From contig CALKTH010000046.1 in NCBI GenBank assembly GCA_937997485.1, positions 60,047 to 124,046 of the forward strand: a stretch of 64,000 bases of DNA, read 5' to 3'. The stretch comes from an uncultured Acidimicrobiales bacterium (GTDB taxonomy: Bacteria; Actinomycetota; Acidimicrobiia; Acidimicrobiales; SZUA-35). The notes under the pieces were generated by a model that made no database searches, was not told the origin of the DNA, and saw nothing but the letters and a program-made list of their open reading frames with translations. The translations under genes were made by a program, and so were the position numbers. Position 1 is the stretch's first letter; each line of letters opens with the position of its first letter. This document shows, piece by piece, positions 16,703-24,379 of the stretch.

Positions 16703-17968
16703 TCAATCGCAGGGAGCGAGTTCGTTGACCGTGAGGTCAGCGTAAAGCCGGCGCAGGTGAGCAGCCGAAGTCGACCAGGTGTAGGTCTGGGCTCGCGCTG
16801 CAGCCGAGATCGACAGACGGCGGGCCTTGACCGGGTCGGCCAGGATGCTGTCGACCCATCCCGCGTAGGCCGCAGGGTCTCGTGACTCCACGAGGTAGCC
16901 GGTGTGTCCATGCTCGACGAGCGTGAGCAGACCACCGACGGCGGAGGCCACGACAGGGACACCGCAGGCCGCTGCTTCCAAGGCAACCAGGCCGAATGAC
17001 TCCGACCGGCTCGGGACCAGGCAGACATCTGCCGCTCGATAGAAGGTGCTCAGAAGGTGGTGCGGCTGTGGAGGAATGAACTCGATGCGATCTTCGAGTC
17101 CGAGCTCAGCGATGAGATCGTGGATCCGCTGCACCTCGGTATCGCCCGACTGGCCGCTGGCACCGCCGACGATCCACAGGCGGGCATCTTTGCGTTCGAG
17201 CAGGCCGAGCGCTCGCACGGCGACATCAACGCCCTTGAGTGGCTGGATACGGCCGACGAACAACAGAAGCGGTCGTTCGTCGTCAGTGTCGACGGCCCAT
17301 CGAGCGCCCGCCTGATGGCCGGGTGAGAAGAAGGCGTGATCGACTCCGGGCGGCACGATCTCGATGCGGTCGGCGTCGGCGTCGTAGAACTGGACGAGCT
17401 GATCGGCTTCAGGGGTGCAGTTGGCCAACACAGCATCGGCGCAGGCCATGACCGCTGCTTCGGCTTCGGCTCGACGCTCTGGTTCGGGGTCACCCATCTC
17501 GGCCTTGACCCGAGCGAGCGTGTGGAAGGTGGTGACCAGCGGCAGGTTCAGCTTGCGTTTGAGAATGTTGCCCGCCACGCCGGAAAGCCAGTAGTTGGCG
17601 TGCACGACGTCGGGTTGGAAGTCGGCGAAATCTTCGGCCACACCTGCCGCGAAGTCGTCGACCAGCTCCTCGAGCTCTTCCTTCGAGGCTTCGTACGGGC
17701 CCGCCTCGATATGTACGACTTCGAAGCCGGGCTCAACGACGACGACGGGTTCGAGATCGGGCTGCCAGGCTCGGACGTAGACGCGGCAATGGACTCCCGA
17801 GGCGGCGAGTGCTGAGACGAGCTCTCGCACGTAGACGTTCATGCCGCCGCCGTCGCCCGTGCCGGGTTGCACGAGCGGTGAGGTGTGCAATGAGAGCACT
17901 GCTACTCGGCTGACAAAAGGCGTCGGCGCCGAGCTGCCGTTGTTACCCATCAGCGGACGGGCGCTCAC
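16703..17968 (-). CDS. mshA: D-inositol-3-phosphate glycosyltransferase (mycothiol biosynthesis)
   Basis: MshA joins UDP-GlcNAc and inositol-3-phosphate, the first step of mycothiol synthesis. It is a GT4/GT-B glycosyltransferase of 421 residues. The N-terminal domain has the donor/acceptor loop GDGGGMNVYV and the typical HANYWLSG; the C-terminal domain has FVGRIQPLKGVDVAVRA and the nucleotide-binding PSRSESFGLVALEA. These are hallmarks of MshA. It overlaps the xre gene upstream by 4 bp and is followed by ybjN. Its presence implies mycothiol as the low-molecular-weight thiol, which fits the mycoredoxin-like gene at 62389. Confidence 0.95.
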   Translation of the reverse strand: MSARPLMGNNGSSAPTPFVSRVAVLSLHTSPLVQPGTGDGGGMNVYVRELVSALAASGVHCRVYVRAWQPDLEPVVVVEPGFEVVHIEAGPYEASKEELEELVDDFAAGVAEDFADFQPDVVHANYWLSGVAGNILKRKLNLPLVTTFHTLARVKAEMGDPEPERRAEAEAAVMACADAVLANCTPEADQLVQFYDADADRIEIVPPGVDHAFFSPGHQAGARWAVDTDDERPLLLFVGRIQPLKGVDVAVRALGLLERKDARLWIVGGASGQSGDTEVQRIHDLIAELGLEDRIEFIPPQPHHLLSTFYRAADVCLVPSRSESFGLVALEAAACGVPVVASAVGGLLTLVEHGHTGYLVESRDPAAYAGWVDSILADPVKARRLSISAAARAQTYTWSTSAAHLRRLYADLTVNELAPCD

Positions 17969-18366
17969 GAGTCGGCGGACTCGACGTCGATGCCGACGTC
18001 GTCGGTGTCGTCGCTCGGGAGCGGACCCACGAAGCTTCGATACACGCCAAGAAGCGCCTGGCGTTGCTCGGCGCTCAGTTCGGTGGCGCGGCGGATGGCC
18101 GCTTCGAGATCGGTGGGGGCGGCCTCGGCCTCGGGGTCGAGGAAGCCAGCCCGCACGTACAGCGTCTCGGAACTGATCTCCAGGGCCTTGGCGATCTGCT
18201 GCAGGATCTCAGCGGACGGCCGGCGAAGGCCGCGTTCGATCTGGCTCAGGTAGGGGTTGGAGACGCCAGCGAGCTCAGCGAGGCGGCGGACCGAAAGCTC
18301 AGCCAGCGCACGCTGCTCGCGGATGAACCCACCGAGGTCGAGCGGATCAACGATCTTGCGGGCCAT
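17965..18366 (-). CDS. XRE-family transcriptional regulator
   Basis: An N-terminal helix-turn-helix of the Cro/CI type covers about residues 10-72 (FIREQRALAELSVRRLAEL then AGVSNPYLSQIERGLRRPS). A C-terminal acidic region of about 55 residues follows. The HTH closely resembles the mycobacterial Rv0474 type as I recall it, whose targets are poorly known. It overlaps mshA by 4 bp and starts 16 bp downstream of the rsiG-like gene, so the three are likely one operon. A role in controlling mycothiol synthesis is possible but inferred only from position. Confidence 0.9.
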   Translation of the reverse strand: MARKIVDPLDLGGFIREQRALAELSVRRLAELAGVSNPYLSQIERGLRRPSAEILQQIAKALEISSETLYVRAGFLDPEAEAAPTDLEAAIRRATELSAEQRQALLGVYRSFVGPLPSDDTDDVGIDVESADS

Positions 18367-18382
18367 GGATCACCTCGCTCGG

Positions 18383-18922
18383 TCAGGACAAGAACGAATC
18401 AATGGAGGCCTCGCCGTCGCGGTACCGACGACCGATCTCCGACTGAATCGCATCGATGCGCTCATGCAACTGGCGACGCACCGAGGACAGTTCGAGTTCG
18501 AACCCCCGAATGTGCTCGAACATTTCATGAATACGACCTTCTTCGAGGTCGTTGATCCCGCTGAGGTCGGCCGGCGTGGCGATGCGATCGAGCCGATCGA
18601 CGAGGGCAAGTGCAACCTCTCCTGGAGCCGACACGTCGGTGGGCCGCCCGCTGGGGGCGGACGAGGCACGAGGGCCATCGGCCAGGATGTCGGGCATGTC
18701 GAAGAGGAGGGCGTTGACCTCACCGGCACTGCTCGGATCACCCGCACGGCGCCGGACTTCGTGACCGACGATGTCGAGGCGACCCTGCGCCACCCGACGA
18801 GCCATGGAGACGTCGCCCTCAACCGAGGAGCAGTTCACGCGCAGTTCGCGGAGCTCTCCGATGGGACGGGTGGTGAGCCCGTCGAGCGCCGATGGGGAGA
18901 GCAGGGAGTCGAGTGGTTCCAT
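18383..18922 (-). CDS. rsiG: RsiG/AmfC-like c-di-GMP-responsive anti-sigma factor
   Basis: The 179-residue protein has two long helical segments separated by a Pro/Ser-rich linker (about 83-105). The first helix carries a perfect copy of the RsiG c-di-GMP signature E(x3)S(x2)R(x3)Q(x3)D: E35, S39, R42, Q46, D50. The second carries E142, S146, R149, H153, D157, the same motif with His for Gln. Streptomyces RsiG (AmfC) uses two such motifs in a coiled coil to bind c-di-GMP and hold the sigma factor WhiG. Length and layout match. I start at ATG 18922; a TTG four codons upstream is possible. No whiG gene is visible in this window. Confidence 0.85.
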   Translation of the reverse strand: MEPLDSLLSPSALDGLTTRPIGELRELRVNCSSVEGDVSMARRVAQGRLDIVGHEVRRRAGDPSSAGEVNALLFDMPDILADGPRASSAPSGRPTDVSAPGEVALALVDRLDRIATPADLSGINDLEEGRIHEMFEHIRGFELELSSVRRQLHERIDAIQSEIGRRYRDGEASIDSFLS

Positions 18923-19008
18923 CACGGCGTGCAACGGTATCGCTCTGTGGCCAGATCGTCCCGTTGGCGCTCCCGACGGCGCCTGGGCGGGTGGCGTGTT
19001 CGGGCCGG

Positions 19009-19941
19009 TCAGAGAGCGATCGGCCGGATGAACAGCAGCCAGAGCGGACCGGCGAGCAGATAGGAGTCAAGGCGGCGAAGACCAGGTGACCATGCGTCGC
19101 CCCGGGGCAGGATGGCTGAGCCCAGGATCTGCCCCAGGGGCGCCGCCACAGCCAAGAGGGCGACGTAAATGGGGAAGTTGTCGGTCGTAAACGGCGCAGG
19201 GAGCACGAGGAAGAGCGCCGCGCCGACAACGGCGAGGGCAAAGATGCCGGCGACGGGCCCCTCCACGGCGTTCGCCGACCCAGATCCGATGAGGAAGTCA
19301 CCGCTCTCGTAGGCACTGACCAGGACGACCAGGGCGAGCGCGGCTCCGGGCTCGACGAAGTTCAGGGCCACGATCGAGCCAGCGGCGAGGCCAGCGGGCA
19401 CTGAGGAGCGGACCAACAGCTGCATGCTGTCGATCACGTCGTCTCGGTTCTGCGCACCGGCAGCGGCAACAACCACGCCGGCGACGAAGACGGCGAGGAT
19501 GGAAGCCACGCCCAATCCGAAGGCGCCAACGATCCCTCCAGCGGTCACGAAGACGGCCAACATTGCCGCCGCTCGCCGGTCAACCGGCTCGTAGGCATCC
19601 CAGGCGTAGGCGGTTTGAAGGCCGGCAACGGCGGCAGGAATCATGGCCACAACAACCACGAGCACCGGCATGAATTGGATGGCGGCTAACACTGCGGCAA
19701 ACCACAGAATGCCGAGCGTGACCTTTGGCCCATCCGTTCGGTAAGGAACGGAGTAGCGCTGCTGCTGCCAGCGCGCTTCACGAGCACTCGTGCGGCGCCG
19801 AGCGGCATCATCTCGACGTTCACGGAACGAGGCTTTCCCGTTCTCCGGCTCCGGCGTCGACGCGGCTGGCCTCGGCTTCTTGGCCGCGGGTTTCTTGACC
19901 GCTGACTTCTTGGGCGCGCCTCGGGGCGCAGCTTCCACCAC
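19009..19941 (-). CDS. CdsA-like (phosphatidate cytidylyltransferase family) membrane protein
   Basis: The protein has a Lys/Ala-rich N-terminus of about 70 residues, then about eight hydrophobic helices. The C-terminal part resembles CdsA: a segment SGDFLIGSGSANAVEGP, then GSAILPRGDAWSPGLRRLDS, in the place of the CdsA signature ending in DRxDS. Acidic residues of the metal site are partly altered, so activity is uncertain. CdsA would make CDP-diacylglycerol from phosphatidate. It lies 6 bp downstream of the MoaD-like gene on the same strand. The family call is moderate. Confidence 0.6.
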   Translation of the reverse strand: MVEAAPRGAPKKSAVKKPAAKKPRPAASTPEPENGKASFRERRDDAARRRTSAREARWQQQRYSVPYRTDGPKVTLGILWFAAVLAAIQFMPVLVVVVAMIPAAVAGLQTAYAWDAYEPVDRRAAAMLAVFVTAGGIVGAFGLGVASILAVFVAGVVVAAAGAQNRDDVIDSMQLLVRSSVPAGLAAGSIVALNFVEPGAALALVVLVSAYESGDFLIGSGSANAVEGPVAGIFALAVVGAALFLVLPAPFTTDNFPIYVALLAVAAPLGQILGSAILPRGDAWSPGLRRLDSYLLAGPLWLLFIRPIAL

Positions 19942-19947
19942 AGGCGC

Positions 19948-20178
19948 TCAGCCGCCGGAGACCGGAGGAAGCACCGCCACTTCGTCAGTTGCCGTCACTG
20001 GGTTCGTGCGCTCAGCAGGCTTGCCGTTGAGCCAGACTTTGCTCCCGCCGAGCACGACTTCGAACGCCTCACCGAAGCTGGCCTGCGCCGCGTCAAGAAC
20101 TCCACCAACCGTGTCGGCGTCGAATTCAGCCTTGTTGGTGCCAGCTACCTCGCGGGCTTGGGCAAAGAGACGGAGCAT
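19948..20178 (-). CDS. MoaD/ThiS-family ubiquitin-like sulfur carrier
   Basis: This 76-residue protein is a beta-grasp sulfur carrier. It opens MLRLFAQAREVAG, typical of MoaD, and ends in LPPVSGG, whose C-terminal Gly-Gly is the adenylated and thiocarboxylated end. MoaD supplies sulfur for molybdopterin; a ThiS-like or other thiocarboxylate role cannot be excluded because no moa or thi gene is adjacent. ATG at 20178 is preferred; a GTG two codons earlier is possible. The divergent phosphatase-family gene begins 54 bp away. Confidence 0.88.
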   Translation of the reverse strand: MLRLFAQAREVAGTNKAEFDADTVGGVLDAAQASFGEAFEVVLGGSKVWLNGKPAERTNPVTATDEVAVLPPVSGG

Positions 20179-20232
20179 GGCCACCCCGGCAGTGTAGGCA
20201 GAGCGGTCACAGCCCACTTGTAGGGTTCGAGG

Positions 20233-20847
20233 ATGACGACGCTGCTTCTCGTGCGACATGGCCAATCTGTGTGGAACGCCGTCGGGCGTTGGCAGGGCCA
20301 GGCCGACCCAGAACTGAGCGAGCTGGGCCGTCAGCAGGCGTTCTCGGCCAGTGCTCGGGTGGGCACTGTGGACGTCGTGGCCTCGTCGCCCCAAGATCGT
20401 GCGCTGACCACGGCGACGATCATCAGCGGCCAGATCGGTGTGGGACCCGTCGTGGTCACTCCGGGGCTGGAGGAGCGATCCGCTGGCGAGTGGAGCGGCC
20501 TCACCAAGACGGAGATCAACGAGCAGTACCCGGGATTCCTCGAATCGGGTGAACGTCCGCCCGGCTACGAGGCAGACGACCACTTAGTGGCCCGAGTCGA
20601 AGCTGCGCTGCGTGGTCTCGTGGCCGAGTACGCCGGCGGCTCACTCCTTGTCGTGTGCCACGGTGGTGTGATCAAGAGCTTCGAGCAAGCCAATGGAGTC
20701 CAGGACGGACGAGTGCCAAATCTGTCGGGACGAGTCGTGAGCCTGGCACCGGACCTCGACCCAGTGACCGCACCGTGGATCATGGGCGAGCATGTTCAAC
20801 TCCTCGACGATCAAGACCTCACCGGCGGCGAAGGCGTTCGTGTCTGA
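20233..20847 (+). CDS. Histidine phosphatase (phosphoglycerate mutase-like) protein
   Basis: The catalytic motif LLVRHGQSVWN (about 5-15) with the nucleophilic histidine, and the second histidine in VVCHGGVIKSF, place this 204-residue protein in the histidine phosphatase superfamily, branch 1. E77/E78 in PGLEERSAGEWSG is the likely proton donor region. The substrate is not evident from sequence; cofactor-dependent phosphoglycerate mutases are longer. The downstream metallopeptidase gene overlaps it by 8 bp. Confidence 0.88.
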   Translation: MTTLLLVRHGQSVWNAVGRWQGQADPELSELGRQQAFSASARVGTVDVVASSPQDRALTTATIISGQIGVGPVVVTPGLEERSAGEWSGLTKTEINEQYPGFLESGERPPGYEADDHLVARVEAALRGLVAEYAGGSLLVVCHGGVIKSFEQANGVQDGRVPNLSGRVVSLAPDLDPVTAPWIMGEHVQLLDDQDLTGGEGVRV

Positions 20848-21463
20848 GGATCAGCCCTCACTGTTCGACGTGTTGGCCGACACCAGCGCAACGGCCGACA
20901 CAAGCGTTGATCCGCTGACCGATCTTCAGGCCGAGCCCGAGCATCCGGGTGGCCAACAGTTCACCGTCGAGGTCATCCGGAGTGCAAAGCGGAAGAAGTC
21001 CGCGCAAGCCCGGCTCGTTGGCAACGTGCTCGAAGTCCGCGTGCCGGCATGGATCTCGGCCAAACAGGAGGCGGACTTCGTCACGCACTTCACCGAGAAG
21101 TTCGAGCGTGAGCGTTCCACCGAGCGGATCAACCTCGCCGAGCGAGCAGCCCATCTGGCCAAGATCCACGACCTGCCGGTCCCGGACGAGATCCGCTGGG
21201 TCAGCAACCAGAAACAGCGGTGGGGTTCATGCACACCGCAGGACCGCACGATTCGGCTCTCGGATCGCCTCGCCAGTTTCCCGACGTGGGTGATCGACTA
21301 CGTGATCGTCCACGAGCTGGCCCACCTCGTGGAGCTCGGCCACACGGAGGCCTTCTGGGCGCTGACGAACCGCTACCCATTGACCGAGCGAGCCCGTGGC
21401 TTCCTCATCGCCAAGAGCTGGGGCGACGACGACGATCGTCCATCGGTGGCTGAACCGGTCTGA
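20840..21463 (+). CDS. YgjP-like (DUF45) metallopeptidase
   Basis: The C-terminal half shows the YgjP/DUF45 hallmarks: RWVSNQKQRWGSCTPQDRTIRL and the zinc motif HELAHLVELGH, where two histidines and the following His bind metal and Glu is catalytic. The N-terminus is a poorly conserved region of about 50 residues. I start at GTG 20840, which has a GAAGG element about 8 bases before it and overlaps the upstream stop by 8 bp; an ATG at 20792 would give a 56-bp overlap. The substrate is unknown. Confidence 0.88.
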   Translation: MSEDQPSLFDVLADTSATADTSVDPLTDLQAEPEHPGGQQFTVEVIRSAKRKKSAQARLVGNVLEVRVPAWISAKQEADFVTHFTEKFERERSTERINLAERAAHLAKIHDLPVPDEIRWVSNQKQRWGSCTPQDRTIRLSDRLASFPTWVIDYVIVHELAHLVELGHTEAFWALTNRYPLTERARGFLIAKSWGDDDDRPSVAEPV

Positions 21464-21469
21464 CCTCAA

Positions 21470-21521
21470 CGTTCTGGAGGCGCTGAGACACGAGAGCTCT
21501 CGTTCTGGAGGCGCTGAGACA
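21470..21521. repeat. Direct repeat, 21 bp x 2
   Basis: Two identical copies of CGTTCTGGAGGCGCTGAGACA lie at 21470-21490 and 21501-21521, separated by 10 bp containing the palindrome GAGCTC. They sit just past the stop of the YgjP-like gene in a region without a gene. They could be binding sites or a slippage duplication. Confidence 0.7.
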
Positions 21522-21600
21522 GCCATGGCTGCACCAGCGCCTCAAGTTCGACGCGATGGCGGGCGACGCGGCGTCCTGGGCGACGGGGCGTCCTGGGCGA

Positions 21601-21846
21601 TCAGCTCGCCGGGAACGTGCGAGTCGGTGCGTCGAGTTCAGCCAGCGTGTGATCGATCGCATCGAGGTCGGCACTGAGCCGATCCAGGTCACCCATCGTT
21701 GGCATCTCGACCGCTCGCTCCAGCTCGCCCACATCCCCCGCCTCAACGGGTGCGAGCGGCGTTGCCGCCGCTGGCTGCTCCGAGGAGACTGGAGCCGGCG
21801 GTGGGCCAGCGGGCCGAGGCGGCGGGAAGGAAGGGGTGTCGCTCAC
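21601..21846 (-). CDS. Small Pro-rich protein with a C-terminal helix
   Basis: I do not recognise this 81-residue protein. The first 30 residues are Pro/Ala-rich, and the remainder is an acidic amphipathic helix (DVGELERAVEMPTMGDLD then RLSADLDAIDHTLAELD). It starts with GTG, follows the lipoprotein gene on the same strand by 86 bp, and its codon use looks like its neighbours. It could be an accessory of the lipoprotein, or a spurious ORF. Confidence 0.5.
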   Translation of the reverse strand: MSDTPSFPPPRPAGPPPAPVSSEQPAAATPLAPVEAGDVGELERAVEMPTMGDLDRLSADLDAIDHTLAELDAPTRTFPAS

Positions 21847-21932
21847 AGCCCGGACGCTATCAACTCACACTCAACAGGCGGGTTGCGCCACACCCGCCCG
21901 GCGCCCAGCCTCTTGCCGAGGCTCAGGCCGAA

Positions 21933-23111
21933 CTAGTTCTCGGACTCGAGCCCGTCGGGCAAGGCGGCCGGCGCCAATGGGAGCCGGGCGAAGGAGACGG
22001 CCTGCAGGCCAGCCACCGACGGCATCGCAAGCTGGGCTCCGGTCGAGATGTCGATGAGCCCCGCTTGCCGACCAGCATCGTCGGTGCGAACAAAGAGCGC
22101 TCGACGACCGTCGTAGGCCAACGACTCGATCTGTTCGCCTGAGGCACCGATTGTGCCGGCAAAGAGGACCGAGCTGGAGCTCACCTCGAGCAGCACGACT
22201 TCTGTGGAGGCAGGCAAGCCATCGTCTCGGTATTCGATCTGGGTGTAGACCACTCGGTCGCCATCGGGGCCAAGCGCCACGCTGCCAAACCGAGGGCGAC
22301 GATCGTCGATACAGCGAGGTGCGCCGGGGCCGCCGATGTCCACGGCCTCGCCCGATGCGTTCAGGAAGCGGATCTCTCCGCACCGGTCGTTCCCGATCAC
22401 CAACGCCTGGATGCCGTTGCTGGAAGCGAAGTCGATGATCTCCTCGCCAGCGGCGAGTTGCGTGAACTGCTGTTGGATGCCATCGGCCACGCCAACCCGA
22501 TCCACGGCGCCCGGCACGGCAAGGAAGACTTGGACGGCGAGGGCCTCCTGCAAGAAGCCAGCATCCAGGAGCCGGGCTCCACCTTCGCTGACGAGCTGGC
22601 TCTCGGCCGAGTTCGAAGCAGCCCACCGCACGTCCCCGTCGAGGGACTGCACGACGAGGCCGCCCAGGTAGTCATCCACCGAGAGTGCGGCTGGCACCAG
22701 AGCGATCGGTAAACCGGCTGCTCCCCCGTCGACATCAAGCTCGCCGTCGATCTCCTCATCCGTTGCCGCCTCGGATGCTCCCGTCTCGCCCTCGACCGGC
22801 GCTTCGACTTGCGACGCCGGCCCTGCCAGCTCGCGGCCGAGCGGTACACCATCGGCATCACTCTCGAGAATGATCGAGCCCGTGTCGGTGCTCAGAATGA
22901 TGGAGGGCACGTAGCCATCAGGACGGAGTGGTGTGAACACAGGTTCAGCCGCTCCGCTCACCAACTCTTGGGGTTCGTCGTCGACCGTGTCGTTGGCGGG
23001 CACGGTGGTGGGCGCCACATCGATGCCCCGACCCAGCTCCGGTTCGCCGATTTCCGCGCACGCACTGGCAGACACCGCGAGGGCGGCCAGGAGGAGGGGG
23101 AGTCGACGCAT
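21933..23111 (-). CDS. Putative beta-propeller lipoprotein
   Basis: The N-terminus is a lipoprotein signal peptide with lipobox SASAC (C18). An acidic, Thr/Pro-rich linker (about 20-140) is followed by a region of about 250 residues with several repeats of the form xGDRVVYTQIEYRDDG and YDGRRALFVRTDDAGRQAG, as in PD40/WD40-like propellers. No enzyme motif is seen. The protein is probably anchored on the outer face of the membrane. The gene is divergent from the tRNA-Lys gene. Function unknown. Confidence 0.75.
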   Translation of the reverse strand: MRRLPLLLAALAVSASACAEIGEPELGRGIDVAPTTVPANDTVDDEPQELVSGAAEPVFTPLRPDGYVPSIILSTDTGSIILESDADGVPLGRELAGPASQVEAPVEGETGASEAATDEEIDGELDVDGGAAGLPIALVPAALSVDDYLGGLVVQSLDGDVRWAASNSAESQLVSEGGARLLDAGFLQEALAVQVFLAVPGAVDRVGVADGIQQQFTQLAAGEEIIDFASSNGIQALVIGNDRCGEIRFLNASGEAVDIGGPGAPRCIDDRRPRFGSVALGPDGDRVVYTQIEYRDDGLPASTEVVLLEVSSSSVLFAGTIGASGEQIESLAYDGRRALFVRTDDAGRQAGLIDISTGAQLAMPSVAGLQAVSFARLPLAPAALPDGLESEN

Positions 23112-23204
23112 CCCGACATGTTGTCATCGTTGCCCTCCACCCGTGCGCCAGCCACAGGAGATTCCGAGACCGGTGATGAGAAGCGCCGGGCTAGCCTCTC
23201 GGGC

Positions 23205-23281
23205 GGGCCGCTAGCTCATCTGGTTAGAGCAGGGGACTTTTAATCCCAAGGTGCCGGGTTCGAGTCCCGGGCGGCCTACCA
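23205..23281 (+). tRNA. tRNA-Lys (anticodon TTT)
   Basis: A full cloverleaf is visible: acceptor GGGCCGC/GCGGCCT (first pair G-U), D-stem GCTC/GAGC, anticodon loop CTTTTAA giving TTT, and T-arm CCGGG-TTCGAGT-CCCGG. The 3' CCA is encoded. Confidence 0.96.
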
Positions 23282-23350
23282 AACAAAGAGGAAACCGGCA
23301 TGGCGGCCGAGCAACAGAGCACCTGACCACACGCGGGCCTCGCGCCAGCG

Positions 23351-23785
23351 TCAGCTGTCGGTGGTTCCCTTCACGATCTTCCCGTACTCGACGTCAACGG
23401 CTTGCCAGAGTTCGAACCGGCGTCCATCGAGATCGAGCACGTGCTGGAAGCGGCCGAAAGGCTCGACCTGCATCTCGCCGACGAGTTCGACTCCAGCTTC
23501 GGTCAGACGGGCGATCATCGCGTCGAGATCATCGACTCGGTAGTTGATCATGGCTTCCTGTCCTTGATCACCGAAGTAGCCGGTGTCCGCCGGAAACGGA
23601 GACCACTGGGTGTGCCCGGTGCGATCCCGATCTCGATACGAGCGCCATCGGAAGTTCGTGCCGTACTCGTCGACTCCAAGACCTAGATGATCCGCATACC
23701 AACGCCGAGTGGCCTCCGGGTCAGAGCTTCGGAAGAAAACGCCGCCGATGCCAGTGACGCGGCCGATCGGTGTGTTGTCGTTCAT
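23351..23785 (-). CDS. VOC/glyoxalase-superfamily protein
   Basis: One compact VOC module of 144 residues, with GIGGVFFRSSDPEATRRWY at the N-terminus and a C-terminal VEPFGRFQHVLDLDGRRFEL strand-helix region whose E is a likely metal ligand. This family includes glyoxalase I, dioxygenases and antibiotic-binding proteins; the reaction cannot be deduced. The ATG at 23785 is chosen over a TTG three codons earlier. Confidence 0.87.
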   Translation of the reverse strand: MNDNTPIGRVTGIGGVFFRSSDPEATRRWYADHLGLGVDEYGTNFRWRSYRDRDRTGHTQWSPFPADTGYFGDQGQEAMINYRVDDLDAMIARLTEAGVELVGEMQVEPFGRFQHVLDLDGRRFELWQAVDVEYGKIVKGTTDS

Positions 23786-23961
23786 GCGTGTCAACGTAGG
23801 TCACGACCGGGGGACGCCGCTTTCGACCAGATCGATTCGGGCAGATGCGGCGGATCTTCGGTTGCCACTCCACGTTCGCCGCTCCGCCGGTGACACGGCT
23901 AGATTGATCCGCCACTGCCCGACGACGGGCAACCTGCGAATGCCATCCCGGAGTTGCACTC

Positions 23962-24378
23962 ATGGCCAAGAAGGCCCCCACGCTCGACACACCATTCAAG
24001 AAGGGCGAGACCGTCCTGGCCGCCCGCGCCGTGCGTGGCGCCCCTGAAGGCACGACCGGCAAGATCAAGCTGATCAACGGCCTCGGTGAATACGACGGCA
24101 ACACCCCCTGGATGCGCTACTGGGTTCGGTTCGACGACATCGGGCTCGTCGGCCAGGTCTCTCACGATGATCTCGTCCGCCCCAAGCAGTACGGCGCCTG
24201 GCTCGACCGCGAAGAAGAGCGAAAGCGGGCCGAGCTCGCTGCCCTCACCCAAACCGCCGAAGCGACCACCGAAGCTCCAGCCGAAGCAGCAGACGCTGGC
24301 GGCGGCGTCGCTGCGCTGATTCCGGCAGCGCTCCTCGAGCGAAGCAAGGCCGCCAAGGCCCGCCTTCTCGGCGGCTGA
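23962..24378 (+). CDS. Small barrel-like protein with a C-terminal IPxxLLERSKAAK motif
   Basis: I do not recognise a named family. Residues 10-80 look like an SH3/KOW-type small barrel: KGETVLAARAVRG, then GTTGKIKLINGL and WVRFDDIGLVGQVSHDDL. A charged helix and an Ala-rich linker follow, and the last 20 residues contain IPAALLERSKAAKARLLGG. That tail matches the motif found at the N-termini of the respiratory proteins at 1-285 and 2647. Only 1 bp separates its stop from the next gene, a glutamine cyclotransferase-like lipoprotein. The function is unknown. Confidence 0.8.
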   Translation: MAKKAPTLDTPFKKGETVLAARAVRGAPEGTTGKIKLINGLGEYDGNTPWMRYWVRFDDIGLVGQVSHDDLVRPKQYGAWLDREEERKRAELAALTQTAEATTEAPAEAADAGGGVAALIPAALLERSKAAKARLLGG

Positions 24379-24379
24379 C

